This document shows, in pieces, positions 20,758-28,421 of a stretch of 64,000 nt of DNA. Each line of letters begins with the position of its first letter. Within the stretch, counting starts at the first letter, position 1. The stretch spans positions 496,001 through 560,000 of the forward strand of contig NZ_CP115921.1 in the NCBI RefSeq assembly GCF_040412085.2, in the 5' to 3' direction. The translations under genes and the position numbers were made by a program. Source of the DNA: Vibrio sp. CB1-14. GTDB lineage: Bacteria; Pseudomonadota; Gammaproteobacteria; Enterobacterales; Vibrionaceae. The notes beneath the pieces are model-generated. The model was not told the origin of the DNA and ran no database searches. It was given only the letters and a program-made list of their open reading frames with translations.

Positions 20758-22231
20758 CGATCTGAACATCGATATTGTGCGCGGTGCCGTCTACAGAAGA
20801 AACCGTGAAGGTTTCACTCAAATGAGTACCCTTAGCAAGTTCCTGTATTGCTGTTTGCTGATTATTCGCTTCATACTGCCAATGACCATTCGCCTCCATA
20901 GTCAACGTACCAAATTGCCCTACTAACACTTGAGACAAGAAGTGACTCTGCCCGTGATCGCTATCGATTACCGATAAATCGCCCGATGTTTTGACACTGC
21001 CGTTAACGACATTCAAATCTTCTGTAACCGACCCAGAATCTACTCCGGAAATAACCGCAGAATCAGCCGTGCCACCAATAACAATTTCGATCAATTGCGG
21101 GGTTTGGTCTGCCGTATGAATTGTTATTTGCTCGGTAATGACGTTCCCGGAAGCAAGCTGTTGAATGGCTGGCAAGGAATTATCGACTTGATAGTGCCAG
21201 TGACCATTTGAATCAATGTCTAATACACCAAATTTTCCCTGAACTACTTCAGAAAGAGTGTGAGACTCCCCTTGGTCAACATCCACCACGTCCACTTTAC
21301 CGTGGACATGCATTAACCCCGAGCTATCAACATTAAGATCCTCTTTTAAAGCGCCAGTAAATTGCCCCGTTACTTTTGGAGCATCATTGGTACCCGTTAC
21401 TGTAAATTGAAGCTGTTCACTGTGCGTACCACCTATATTGTCCGTCACGATCACAGTGGTACTCACAACTTCTGTCGTACCTTGCGCTAAATGTTGATAA
21501 GAACCATGACTAGGGTCAAAAGTGTAGCTGCCGTCAGAATGAAACGTCAAACCATCGATAGGCTTTGATATTACGTAGCTCAGCGTGTCTCCATCAGCAT
21601 CTGTTGCCCCCATCTTTCCATGAAAAATGGCATCATCCTCTTTCACCGCATGAGATTGTTCCGACATTTTCGGTGCGGAATTGAAGTGAGGCGATTTATG
21701 AACTTTATCAGTTTGCTGTGTTTTTTCGGTGGATACAGAAAAAGGGGCAATTCCGTCCACATGATTGTCTGTAGCCGACGACGCCGTACCAGATTGATTG
21801 ACAATATGATGCGCAGTATATGCATGCATTGGGTAGTGATGCAGAGCAAGGTGTCTACTCGGTAATGCGTGTGTATGACCGCTTTCTGTATCATCACTGT
21901 TTGCTGCTAGCTCTTGAAGCTCGCTAGAGGGTGACGTGGGCGTCTCTGAATCAGGAGCTTGTGTACTTTCGTGAGGTCCAGTCGCTTTTTGGGTTAGAGC
22001 ATGACCTTCAGCGATATTACCTTCATCACCAGTATCATCATTGGCGTTGGCTAGAGAAGGTAATATGAGAGCAAGTGTCGGCGGAATGCCTACTTGATAT
22101 CTTAACGTATTAAAAAGGCGACGTTTTTCCCGCTGCTTCTTCTTGGTTTTCGTTTCGCTTGGATGTGTAGAAACCTGTCGCGGTGATTGTTTTTTTGTTT
22201 GATTTTCACTACTTTGTTTTTTCTCAGTCAT
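19355..22231 (-). CDS. Giant VCBS-repeat adhesin, N-terminal part (upstream of frameshifts)
   Basis: This frame carries the adhesin start (ATG at 22231, AAGG about 11 nt upstream). The 958 codons begin with a Lys/Arg/Gln-rich segment of about 45 residues, a hydrophobic stretch (VGIPPTLALILPSLANA, about residues 48-64), an acidic and His/Ser-rich low-complexity spacer to about residue 185, several diverged VCBS repeats, then the first five near-identical 98-residue units. It ends out of frame with HLAKVIPKL. The basic-plus-hydrophobic start resembles the N-terminal part of LapA-type adhesins that hold the protein in the secretion channel; no di-alanine LapG site was confirmed. As written, the product would lack the C-terminal secretion signal. 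Confidence 0.88.
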   Translation of the reverse strand: MTEKKQSSENQTKKQSPRQVSTHPSETKTKKKQREKRRLFNTLRYQVGIPPTLALILPSLANANDDTGDEGNIAEGHALTQKATGPHESTQAPDSETPTSPSSELQELAANSDDTESGHTHALPSRHLALHHYPMHAYTAHHIVNQSGTASSATDNHVDGIAPFSVSTEKTQQTDKVHKSPHFNSAPKMSEQSHAVKEDDAIFHGKMGATDADGDTLSYVISKPIDGLTFHSDGSYTFDPSHGSYQHLAQGTTEVVSTTVIVTDNIGGTHSEQLQFTVTGTNDAPKVTGQFTGALKEDLNVDSSGLMHVHGKVDVVDVDQGESHTLSEVVQGKFGVLDIDSNGHWHYQVDNSLPAIQQLASGNVITEQITIHTADQTPQLIEIVIGGTADSAVISGVDSGSVTEDLNVVNGSVKTSGDLSVIDSDHGQSHFLSQVLVGQFGTLTMEANGHWQYEANNQQTAIQELAKGTHLSETFTVSSVDGTAHNIDVQIDGTNDLPVMAGQSQSLKEDGAVFHGQMVATDVDHDLLTYTTSNPIDGLTFNPDGSYTFDPSHASYQHLAKGDTQVVTTMVTVTDTAGGSHREELKLTITGTNDLPVMAGQSQSVKEDGPVFHGQMVATDIDQDLLTYTTSNPIDGLTFNPDGSYTFDPSHASYQHLAKGDTQVVTTMVTVTDTAGGTHQEQLKFTITGTNDLPVMAGQSQPVKEDGALFHGQMVATDVDQDLLSYTTSNSIDGLTFNPDGSYTFDPSHASYQYLAKGDTQVVTTMVTVTDTAGGSHREEFKFIITGTNDLPVMAGQSQSVKEGGAVFHGQMLATDIDQDLLTYTISNPIDGLIFNPDGSYTFDPKHASYQHLAKGDTQVVTTMVTVTDTAGGSHREELKFTITGTNDLPVMASQSQSVKEDGAVFHGQMVATDVDHDLLTYTTSNPIDGLTFNPDGSYTFDPSHSSYQHLAKVIPKL

Positions 22232-22333
22232 GATCTCAGCCTTAACTCACAAACCTCTTTTAAAGTTAAGGATATAGAACACGGTTTTGCTAACTAATCT
22301 TGGATTTTAACTTAGGTTTTTTAGACGCCGTTT

Positions 22334-23387
22334 GGCTTTGTTGCGTAATTCGATTGAACTAAAACAGGAAGTTACGATCTGATCGGCTAAGTCAGCTAAT
22401 CTTCGTAGCCTTATGCCGAAACCTCGTTATAAAACAACTAACTGGAAACAGTACAACAAAGCCCTAGTCAACCGCGGCTCACTTACATTCTGGATTGATG
22501 AAGAGACCATAAGAGAGTGGAAGCAAAGTAAACAGAATAAGCGAGGTAGGCCTCGTCGATTCAGCGACTTAGCCATTACGACAGCACTCATGGTAAAACG
22601 CGTTTTCTCTATGCCATTGAGAGCGTTGCAAGGTTTTCTAGACTCCGTATTTAAGCTGGCCAAGATACCGCTTGATTGTCCGCATTACACCTGTATAAGC
22701 CGTCGAGCTAAGGACGTTGACGTTTCATTTAAAACCAAAACCAGAGGTGTGATACAGCATCTGGCCATCGATGCCACTGGTCTCAAGGTTTATGGCGAAG
22801 GTGAATGGAAGGTCAAAAAGCATGGCACTGATGGGAAGCGCAGAGTCTGGCGTAAGCTACATTTAGCAGTAGATACTAGCACCCACGAAATAGTCGCAGC
22901 AGAGCTGAGTTTATCTAACGTTACCGATGCCGAAGTGCTTCCCAACCTACTCAAGCAGACACGTCGTAAAATCATTGAGATATCAGGTGATGGTGCTTAT
23001 GACACAAGACATTGTCATGATGCAATACGTATAAAGCGAGCGGTTCCGCTCATCCCGCCAAGGGAAGGAGCAGCCTTCTGGGAGCAGGGACATCCTCGCG
23101 ATCTGGCCGTAGGTTGCCAAAAGCTGTACGGCTCCAACAAGAAGTGGAAAAAGCGGTATGGTTATCATAAGCGCTCGCTATCAGAGACAGCAATGCACCG
23201 AGTGAAACAGTTGTTGGGTGGGAAACTCAGCCTCCGAAATTACAACGCTCAAGTTGGCGAGACTTACGCAATGATTAAAGCGTTGAACAAGCTTACAGGA
23301 CTTGGTATGCCTGAAACTCAGTATATTGTCTAAAAGTCGCTCAACTTTGGGCAGCTTAGTTTCTCGTCTGAATTACGCAACAAAGCC
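22334..23387 (+). mobile_element. IS5-family insertion sequence, 1,054 bp
   Basis: Perfect 18-bp terminal inverted repeats, GGCTTTGTTGCGTAATTC at 22334-22351 and its complement at 23370-23387, flank one transposase gene. The 9 bases outside each end (ACGCCGTTT left, GCTTGGAGC right) do not match, so no target duplication is visible, which suggests recombination or deletion next to the element after insertion. The left end is about 100 bp upstream of the adhesin start codon; the right end cuts into a decayed outer-membrane protein gene. Confidence 0.95.
22413..23333 (+). CDS. IS5-family (IS903-like) DDE transposase
   Basis: A 306-residue transposase of normal length for the group. The catalytic triad is visible: Asp120 (HLAIDATGLK), Asp193 (ISGDGAYDTR) and Glu258 in a Y-HK-R-SLSE block that corresponds to the Y(2)R(3)E(6)K signature. 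An Arg/Lys-rich N-terminal region (KRGRPRRFSD) fits DNA binding. The frame is intact and the terminal repeats are perfect, so the element may still be active. Confidence 0.95.
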   Translation: MPKPRYKTTNWKQYNKALVNRGSLTFWIDEETIREWKQSKQNKRGRPRRFSDLAITTALMVKRVFSMPLRALQGFLDSVFKLAKIPLDCPHYTCISRRAKDVDVSFKTKTRGVIQHLAIDATGLKVYGEGEWKVKKHGTDGKRRVWRKLHLAVDTSTHEIVAAELSLSNVTDAEVLPNLLKQTRRKIIEISGDGAYDTRHCHDAIRIKRAVPLIPPREGAAFWEQGHPRDLAVGCQKLYGSNKKWKKRYGYHKRSLSETAMHRVKQLLGGKLSLRNYNAQVGETYAMIKALNKLTGLGMPETQYIV

Positions 23388-23450
23388 GCTTGGAGCAGAT
23401 AGCACTGCGCAGCTCATTGCTAGCGCCGATAAAGAAGTTATATTTCGCAT
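23388..23450 (-). pseudogene. Remnant: signal-peptide end of a second BamA/Omp85-like outer-membrane protein gene
   Basis: Only the first 21 codons survive (MRNITSLSALAMSCAVLSAPS). They match the start of the intact gene at 38691-39881 almost base for base, and the upstream 80 bp match too. The coding part is cut by the right end of the insertion sequence at 23387. Confidence 0.85.
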
Positions 23451-23531
23451 CATATTGCCTTTTATTCATGTCAGAGTGATTTCTGATAAAAAGCATCCAT
23501 GCTCGAATCGGTGACCCTAAGCTAGGGCGGA

Positions 23532-23680
23532 TTAAAATGACTTACCGTGGTTGATGATCGCCCAACGAGGAACCACCATTTGCTTTTGAATCGATAGGTG
23601 GCGGATATAAACAATCAAGCCAGCTGAAAGAACAAAAGCAGCCGTACCCAGGATTCAATGATGAACTCAACAGGAGATAT
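23532..23680 (-). pseudogene. Remnant of a second TRIC/UPF0126 channel gene with internal deletion
   Basis: This matches both ends of the intact gene at 39969-40610, but the middle is missing. The junction lies at GCTGAAAG, which in the intact gene occurs twice (40054-40061 and 40543-40550), so 489 bp were lost between short direct repeats. The start codon has become ATA and the stop is displaced by two codons. About 90 bp of upstream DNA (to about 23772) also match the intact locus (40611-40700). The remaining bases to 23897 show no gene. Confidence 0.85.
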
Positions 23681-23897
23681 TTAAGTTGCTCCAAAAATAC
23701 AGGGGCAGTCGATGAAATGATTTTATCGCGGTGTCACTTTCTCTCTAACTCGTATATGCAGGACATCATCCGCGCCTGCATGTTATCGTTAGTATTCATG
23801 TTAATGTAGCTACCGGCGCATTACTGAACATAAAGCAGACAGCAAAGATCAACACGCCCTAATGACCAGTTTTTATCACTCACTCTTTCCTTTTCAA

Positions 23898-25355
23898 TTA
23901 CAATTCCAATTCAACATTCAGCTTTCTAAACAACCAATCAGGTACTTTATGTACAGCGCCGTAGTTTGGCGAAGATGTTTCTACTTGCTCGCCTGATACC
24001 CATAGAGTCTTACCCTCGGGATCTCGTGAAACCTGCCAGTACAACTCGTCTTTCTTCTGTAAAAGATGACGCTTTACTTGCTTTGCAAACGTCTTACTCT
24101 GGATAAAGACACCAAACTCCATATTTAGATAATCTGATCTTGGATCAAAATTCGAGGAACCTATATAAGTCAGTTTGTCGTCTATGATGACCGTCTTATT
24201 ATGATAATAAGTGTCGCCCTGATAGAAGTTGTCCTCATTCACTGCATTGTCTTTGTATTCGTAGATATTTACCCCTTTATCCAACAGCTGCTCGCGATAT
24301 TGTTCATAGTAGGCCGGGATAAATGCCGAGTCGTTCGAGCTGGACGAATTGGTCACCAAAGTCACATCGATGTTGTTTTCAATCAATTGATCAATGAATG
24401 TAAACTCACCATTGTGCGCTATCACATAGGGTGTAGAAATAGTGACCGTCTTCGCTTTCTCAAGAGGTGCTTGCACTAACTGCTCTGCTCTCGCTCTAAA
24501 GTAAGGCTTGCTGTCATTGATCTTCTTTGCCGAGTCAAACACCGGGGTTACGACCACAGATAGAGTCTCCACCTCTCTTAGCGCCTCTATTGATGCATCA
24601 ACGGCCTCGATCACGTCTTGACGCTGCATAAACTCTTTATGTTTTGCTTTTTCAAATTCAATCGTCTGCTCCGGTTTAACAGGCTGAATCAAATCTGCAA
24701 TCGCTACCAGATGCTCACTCCCCCACAGCTGGTCATAATTGTGTGCAAACGCCTCAATGACCTCACCTTGAAATAACACATCGGTATCGAAGAAATTCGC
24801 CGCATCACTGTAGCCAAAGTAAGCTGCGCCAATATTTCGTCCACCTAAAATCATATGCTCATGATCAACATTGAAATATTTTTCATGTAAACGGTGATCA
24901 AGCGTTTGTTTGTGACTTGCAAAGTCACCTACTCTACCAAGCCATCCTGCTTTACGAGAATCGAATGGATTAAATAATCTCACCTCCATATTTGGGTTTT
25001 GCGACACTTCGGCTAACCACTTTTCATCAAATACCAGCAAATCATCCAATACCAGCCTAACCTTAACACCGCGTTCGGCCGCAATTTTGACTTCCTCAAG
25101 CAGCATCAGCCCCACGATATCTTTATCCCAGGAGAAGTAGGTCATATCGATTGAGACCTTGGCACTGCGTATCATGTCGATTCTTCTTGCTAGGGCTTCA
25201 GAGGCCGACGGGATCAAATACACTTCCGCTTGATATTCGCTAGGTTGCCAGTTCTGTTCAAAATCACTCTCAACTTCGGGAAATGAAGTGGCACATCCTG
25301 CAGCCAAAGACACGACAACCATCAGAAACAATAGTCTGAATGGTTGTAAAAACAT
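23898..25355 (-). CDS. Phospholipase D/cardiolipin-synthase-like lipoprotein
   Basis: A 485-residue lipoprotein with two HKD motifs, HEKYFNVD (His157) and HNKTVIID (His385), each followed by the GG/GSxN block of the PLD superfamily. Expected chemistry is transfer or hydrolysis at phosphodiester bonds of phospholipids. ATG 25355 is chosen over the upstream in-frame start at 25412 because it gives a clean lipoprotein signal (MFLQPFRLLFLMVVVSLAAGC, Cys21 in an LAAGC lipobox) and has AGGT upstream. It is monocistronic and none of the 30-bp-spaced LysR-type boxes lie upstream. Whether it makes cardiolipin or cleaves phospholipid cannot be told from sequence. Confidence 0.88.
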   Translation of the reverse strand: MFLQPFRLLFLMVVVSLAAGCATSFPEVESDFEQNWQPSEYQAEVYLIPSASEALARRIDMIRSAKVSIDMTYFSWDKDIVGLMLLEEVKIAAERGVKVRLVLDDLLVFDEKWLAEVSQNPNMEVRLFNPFDSRKAGWLGRVGDFASHKQTLDHRLHEKYFNVDHEHMILGGRNIGAAYFGYSDAANFFDTDVLFQGEVIEAFAHNYDQLWGSEHLVAIADLIQPVKPEQTIEFEKAKHKEFMQRQDVIEAVDASIEALREVETLSVVVTPVFDSAKKINDSKPYFRARAEQLVQAPLEKAKTVTISTPYVIAHNGEFTFIDQLIENNIDVTLVTNSSSSNDSAFIPAYYEQYREQLLDKGVNIYEYKDNAVNEDNFYQGDTYYHNKTVIIDDKLTYIGSSNFDPRSDYLNMEFGVFIQSKTFAKQVKRHLLQKKDELYWQVSRDPEGKTLWVSGEQVETSSPNYGAVHKVPDWLFRKLNVELEL

Positions 25356-25493
25356 GAGGTTACCTATATTTATTTGAAAAGGTCGCAGACTAAGGCCCTT
25401 TAATGGATGCACTTAGCCGACACAAAGAAAGTTCGAATTGCTTCAACGAAAAGTACATTAGGGGCTTCCATGCCCGTCTAATGACTCATTCCA

Positions 25494-26675
25494 TTACTTG
25501 TTGCTGAACAGTGCACGTACATCGATATGGGCCCAATCTGTATCACCGCCGAGTGCTGGCAGTTTTACCCACAATTGCAACTCGTTAAGGTCTGTAACGA
25601 CTTGGTAGTTGGTTAAATCAACATCTTGGTTAGTAGGCTTTGTCACACCGCCGTTCTCTTTGAAGTTACCTTCCTCGTCATAAAGTGGTAAATCGAAGAT
25701 GTCACGCATCGCTTGAGCATCGATGCCTCCTGCTTGCTCTGCGTGACGAGCATTTAGATTCTCAAAACGTTTTAGCGAGAAACTTTGTGTTTCGCGCATA
25801 CCCAAACCCCAGTCTGGATTCAGGAATGTGTTTACCGTTACAAACGATTGAGCACCCTTGTCTGATACGCGTAGGCGGTTTTCCTGCATGGTGTTTTCGT
25901 ATGCACATGCTTCGCCTTGTTCGTCTGCTAACATCCAAATTGAAGCGATGTCTGTACGAGCTGCTTGGAAACGCGAGCTCAGTGCTGTAGCCGTATCCGA
26001 CTCTGTCATGTAATCGACCACTGAGTTCAAGAATGATGGTTTTTCAATCGAAACAATGTTGCCACCCATTGAAGTACCATCATGTAGGTCGGTATAAACG
26101 CCTTTGTCATTAAAGCCTGTTACCATCCACTGCCATCCAGGCCAGCTCACGTTAACAAAACCATTTGAGCCATCGGTTGGATTGTATACTGTGGTGTAAA
26201 TTGGGAAATCCAAGAACAGCTCATTCCAGTCCATGTTACGACCAACAATCGTGTGGCCATCAACCGTGTTATCACCCCAAGATGCCATTGAAGAGCAGCC
26301 TGAGAATGAATGCAGCTTACCAAGGTAGATCGCCATTGGACCACTTTGGTCAAGCACAATGACTTTTTCTAATGGCCAATCTAGGCCCTCTGCAACCCCC
26401 ATGAAATACTGTTTACGGCGGAGTGACAAAGTAGAGAGCACGCGTGCGCCAAACAGTTCAAACGCTTCTTGCTGGCTAATAAGGCCGTTGTCGAACTCTG
26501 GCTGAACAATGCGCTGATACATTGCTTCCATATGTTCTTTAGAAAGCTGGCCATACTGTTTGCCCATTTCAAACCAGCTGCCGTTAAGTTGAAGTACGTA
26601 CAGCATGTCTTGATCAGTTTCAAACATAGTGCCGTTTTCAAATTGCGCTTTTTTAATAAGATTTTGAGTAGTCAT
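25494..26675 (-). CDS. C45-type autoproteolytic acyltransferase/amidase (Ntn hydrolase)
   Basis: A 393-residue protein related to acyl-CoA:6-aminopenicillanate acyltransferase and linear amide C-N hydrolases. The diagnostic block is SGCSSMASWGDNTVDG followed by GRNMDW, with Cys127 as the expected N-terminal nucleophile released by self-cleavage after Gly126. Such enzymes cut or exchange acyl-amide bonds. There is no signal peptide, so it is probably cytosolic. A strong Shine-Dalgarno (GAGG) precedes ATG 26675. Its promoter carries the shared LysR-type box, and it lies with other amide and ester hydrolases under the same box. The actual substrate is unknown. Confidence 0.85.
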   Translation of the reverse strand: MTTQNLIKKAQFENGTMFETDQDMLYVLQLNGSWFEMGKQYGQLSKEHMEAMYQRIVQPEFDNGLISQQEAFELFGARVLSTLSLRRKQYFMGVAEGLDWPLEKVIVLDQSGPMAIYLGKLHSFSGCSSMASWGDNTVDGHTIVGRNMDWNELFLDFPIYTTVYNPTDGSNGFVNVSWPGWQWMVTGFNDKGVYTDLHDGTSMGGNIVSIEKPSFLNSVVDYMTESDTATALSSRFQAARTDIASIWMLADEQGEACAYENTMQENRLRVSDKGAQSFVTVNTFLNPDWGLGMRETQSFSLKRFENLNARHAEQAGGIDAQAMRDIFDLPLYDEEGNFKENGGVTKPTNQDVDLTNYQVVTDLNELQLWVKLPALGGDTDWAHIDVRALFSNK

Positions 26676-26716
26676 AATTGCCTCTATTAAATGTGATTAT
26701 GTTTCGAATTGAGGCC

Positions 26717-26768
26717 ATTTTAGGGTGAATTTTCTTATCTCAACAATTCCATATGACGGACCAAACCC
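26717..26768 (-). promoter_or_regulatory. LysR-regulon promoter of the C45 amidase gene
   Basis: Read towards the gene, GGGTTTGGTCCGTCAT (plus strand 26753-26768) is followed after exactly 30 bp by the -10 hexamer TAAAAT (26717-26722). The -35 position (TGTTGA) is poor, as expected for an activator-dependent promoter. The predicted transcript start is about 35 nt before the ATG. Confidence 0.75.
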
Positions 26769-27036
26769 ATCGCAATTCAAACAAACCTCCACTTACGACG
26801 GTTAAAAGCATGCAAAAACAGCGAGATAGACACCAATACGCTAGGCAGCTTCTGTTGATAGTGTGCCTAAAAGTATTGATAAATAATTAAGTAAGAGAGA
26901 CAGGCTCCCATAAGCGTCATTTAACTAACAATCAACTCATACAACCCGTTGGTGCTTCGTTCTTGTTCTTCAAGCTTGTGGAAAATTAAAGCTGTAGCGG
27001 TTCGAATAACGATAAACATGGGTACACCAGCGGCAG

Positions 27037-27080
27037 GTGAGAACAGTGAGAACAGTGAGAACAGTGAGAACAGTGAGAAA
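27037..27080. repeat. 9-bp tandem repeat (GTGAGAACA), about 4.9 copies
   Basis: Four exact copies of GTGAGAACA and a partial fifth. The repeat lies in a 520-bp intergenic stretch (26676-27197) that otherwise holds only the amidase promoter; I see no convincing gene there. Copy number could vary between strains. Confidence 0.8.
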
Positions 27081-27197
27081 TGATAGTGTGAGAAATGAGT
27101 AAGGCGAATAACTGTATATCGTGAGATATCAGCCATTCGCCCTAAATTGACAGAAGATTTTGCACAGAACATGCTTATGTTGTGAATCAGGATCTAT

Positions 27198-28367
27198 TTA
27201 CTCCCACACATGACCCTCTATCACTTTCTGATAGCCATATTGATATAGAGACTGCATATAGTCTGCATCAAACATCGCTTTACTGGCGCGCTCCTGAGGG
27301 AAATCACGCCCCATCGCCGTAAAACGCACATCTAGGCCCTGCACCTGCGAAAAATACAGGATTTGATACAGATCCCCTTTACTCTGCTGAACCGTCAGAT
27401 CTTTCACTGTTCTAGTGATCAATTCAATGCCCTTATCTTTGGTTTGTTGATACGGCATCTCAAGCAGGCCATTGCGAATAACATGAACTTGTGGCGGTTT
27501 TGTCATCCTCATCGCCAGGCTTATCTTCTGATAATCAATATGGTCGGCAAATAAGAACATTTGATTCGCAAGACCACCGTCCACATGCAGCTCTTCGCGC
27601 GACTTTCCATTTTCTTCAACCTGGATAAATTGTGGTGGAAACACCCCCGGAATTGAAGCGCTTGCAGCCAGTATCTGGTGTATCAATCTAACTTTGTTTT
27701 TTGATGAACTGTTGGCAATTGCGCCTAAGTTCCAAACCACAAGTTCAGCCGAATCAAATTGCGTCGTCCCTATCAGTAGACGCTTCCCCGCACGATGCTG
27801 CGCCGCTATACCTTCAATCAGTTCTGATGAATATGTATTGGCAATAAACGTTTGTAGACCGTCCCCATTTGAGAGTGCATCTTTGGTTAATGTCTGCAAA
27901 AAATGTCGCTTACCAATAATGTCCTTATCACTGATATTCAACATGACATTGGTCATCTCTGGCACCATCTCTTTGCCAACAAAAGCGAACGGAGCCATCA
28001 ATGCACCAGCGCTGATCCCCGTGACGACACTGTAGTCTTCAAATTGTCCGGAATCATAGAGGCCGTTTAATACCCCTGCTCCATAGGCACCATTGGCGCC
28101 TCCGCCAGATAGAACTAATACGTTGAGTGAGTCTGTATTCGAACGTATTGGTGTCTGATTCGTCTTCGCATCATAAAATAGACTCGTATCCTCTCCAGAA
28201 AATACTCGAATCGGTTCACTTGGTGTCTCTTCTGTGTCTATGACAACTTGAGCATCATAATAATTTTCCATCGACACCCGATTTTCTAGTGAGTGTGTCG
28301 TGGAACAGGCGCTTACCATTAATATGGGTACTAAAGCCGTTATAAATCTCTTCATATTTAATTTCAT
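27198..28367 (-). CDS. Patatin-like phospholipase lipoprotein
   Basis: A 389-residue lipoprotein (lipobox VSAC near residue 21) with a patatin domain from about residue 80: oxyanion loop GGGANGAYGAG, nucleophile elbow GISAG (Ser in GxSxG), and the DGG motif carrying the catalytic Asp. It should hydrolyse acyl esters of lipids or similar substrates at the cell envelope. An alternative ATG four codons downstream (28355) is possible; GGAG is very close to the first ATG. It starts 54 bp after the outer-membrane barrel gene and is probably co-transcribed with it from the LysR-type promoter at 30191-30242. Confidence 0.9.
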   Translation of the reverse strand: MKLNMKRFITALVPILMVSACSTTHSLENRVSMENYYDAQVVIDTEETPSEPIRVFSGEDTSLFYDAKTNQTPIRSNTDSLNVLVLSGGGANGAYGAGVLNGLYDSGQFEDYSVVTGISAGALMAPFAFVGKEMVPEMTNVMLNISDKDIIGKRHFLQTLTKDALSNGDGLQTFIANTYSSELIEGIAAQHRAGKRLLIGTTQFDSAELVVWNLGAIANSSSKNKVRLIHQILAASASIPGVFPPQFIQVEENGKSREELHVDGGLANQMFLFADHIDYQKISLAMRMTKPPQVHVIRNGLLEMPYQQTKDKGIELITRTVKDLTVQQSKGDLYQILYFSQVQGLDVRFTAMGRDFPQERASKAMFDADYMQSLYQYGYQKVIEGHVWE

Positions 28368-28421
28368 AGCTCCAACTCATCTATATATTACAAAAGCATG
28401 ACTTAAGTGATTTAAGTTCCA

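Noticed and set aside
22325..23396. Nine-base target duplication of the IS5 element
   Set aside because: The 9 bases on the two sides are unlike (ACGCCGTTT and GCTTGGAGC).
26921..27172. 83-codon minus-strand frame with FSLFSLFS repeats
   Set aside because: The repeat in the protein is only the translation of the 9-bp tandem repeat; there is no ribosome site and no recognisable domain.
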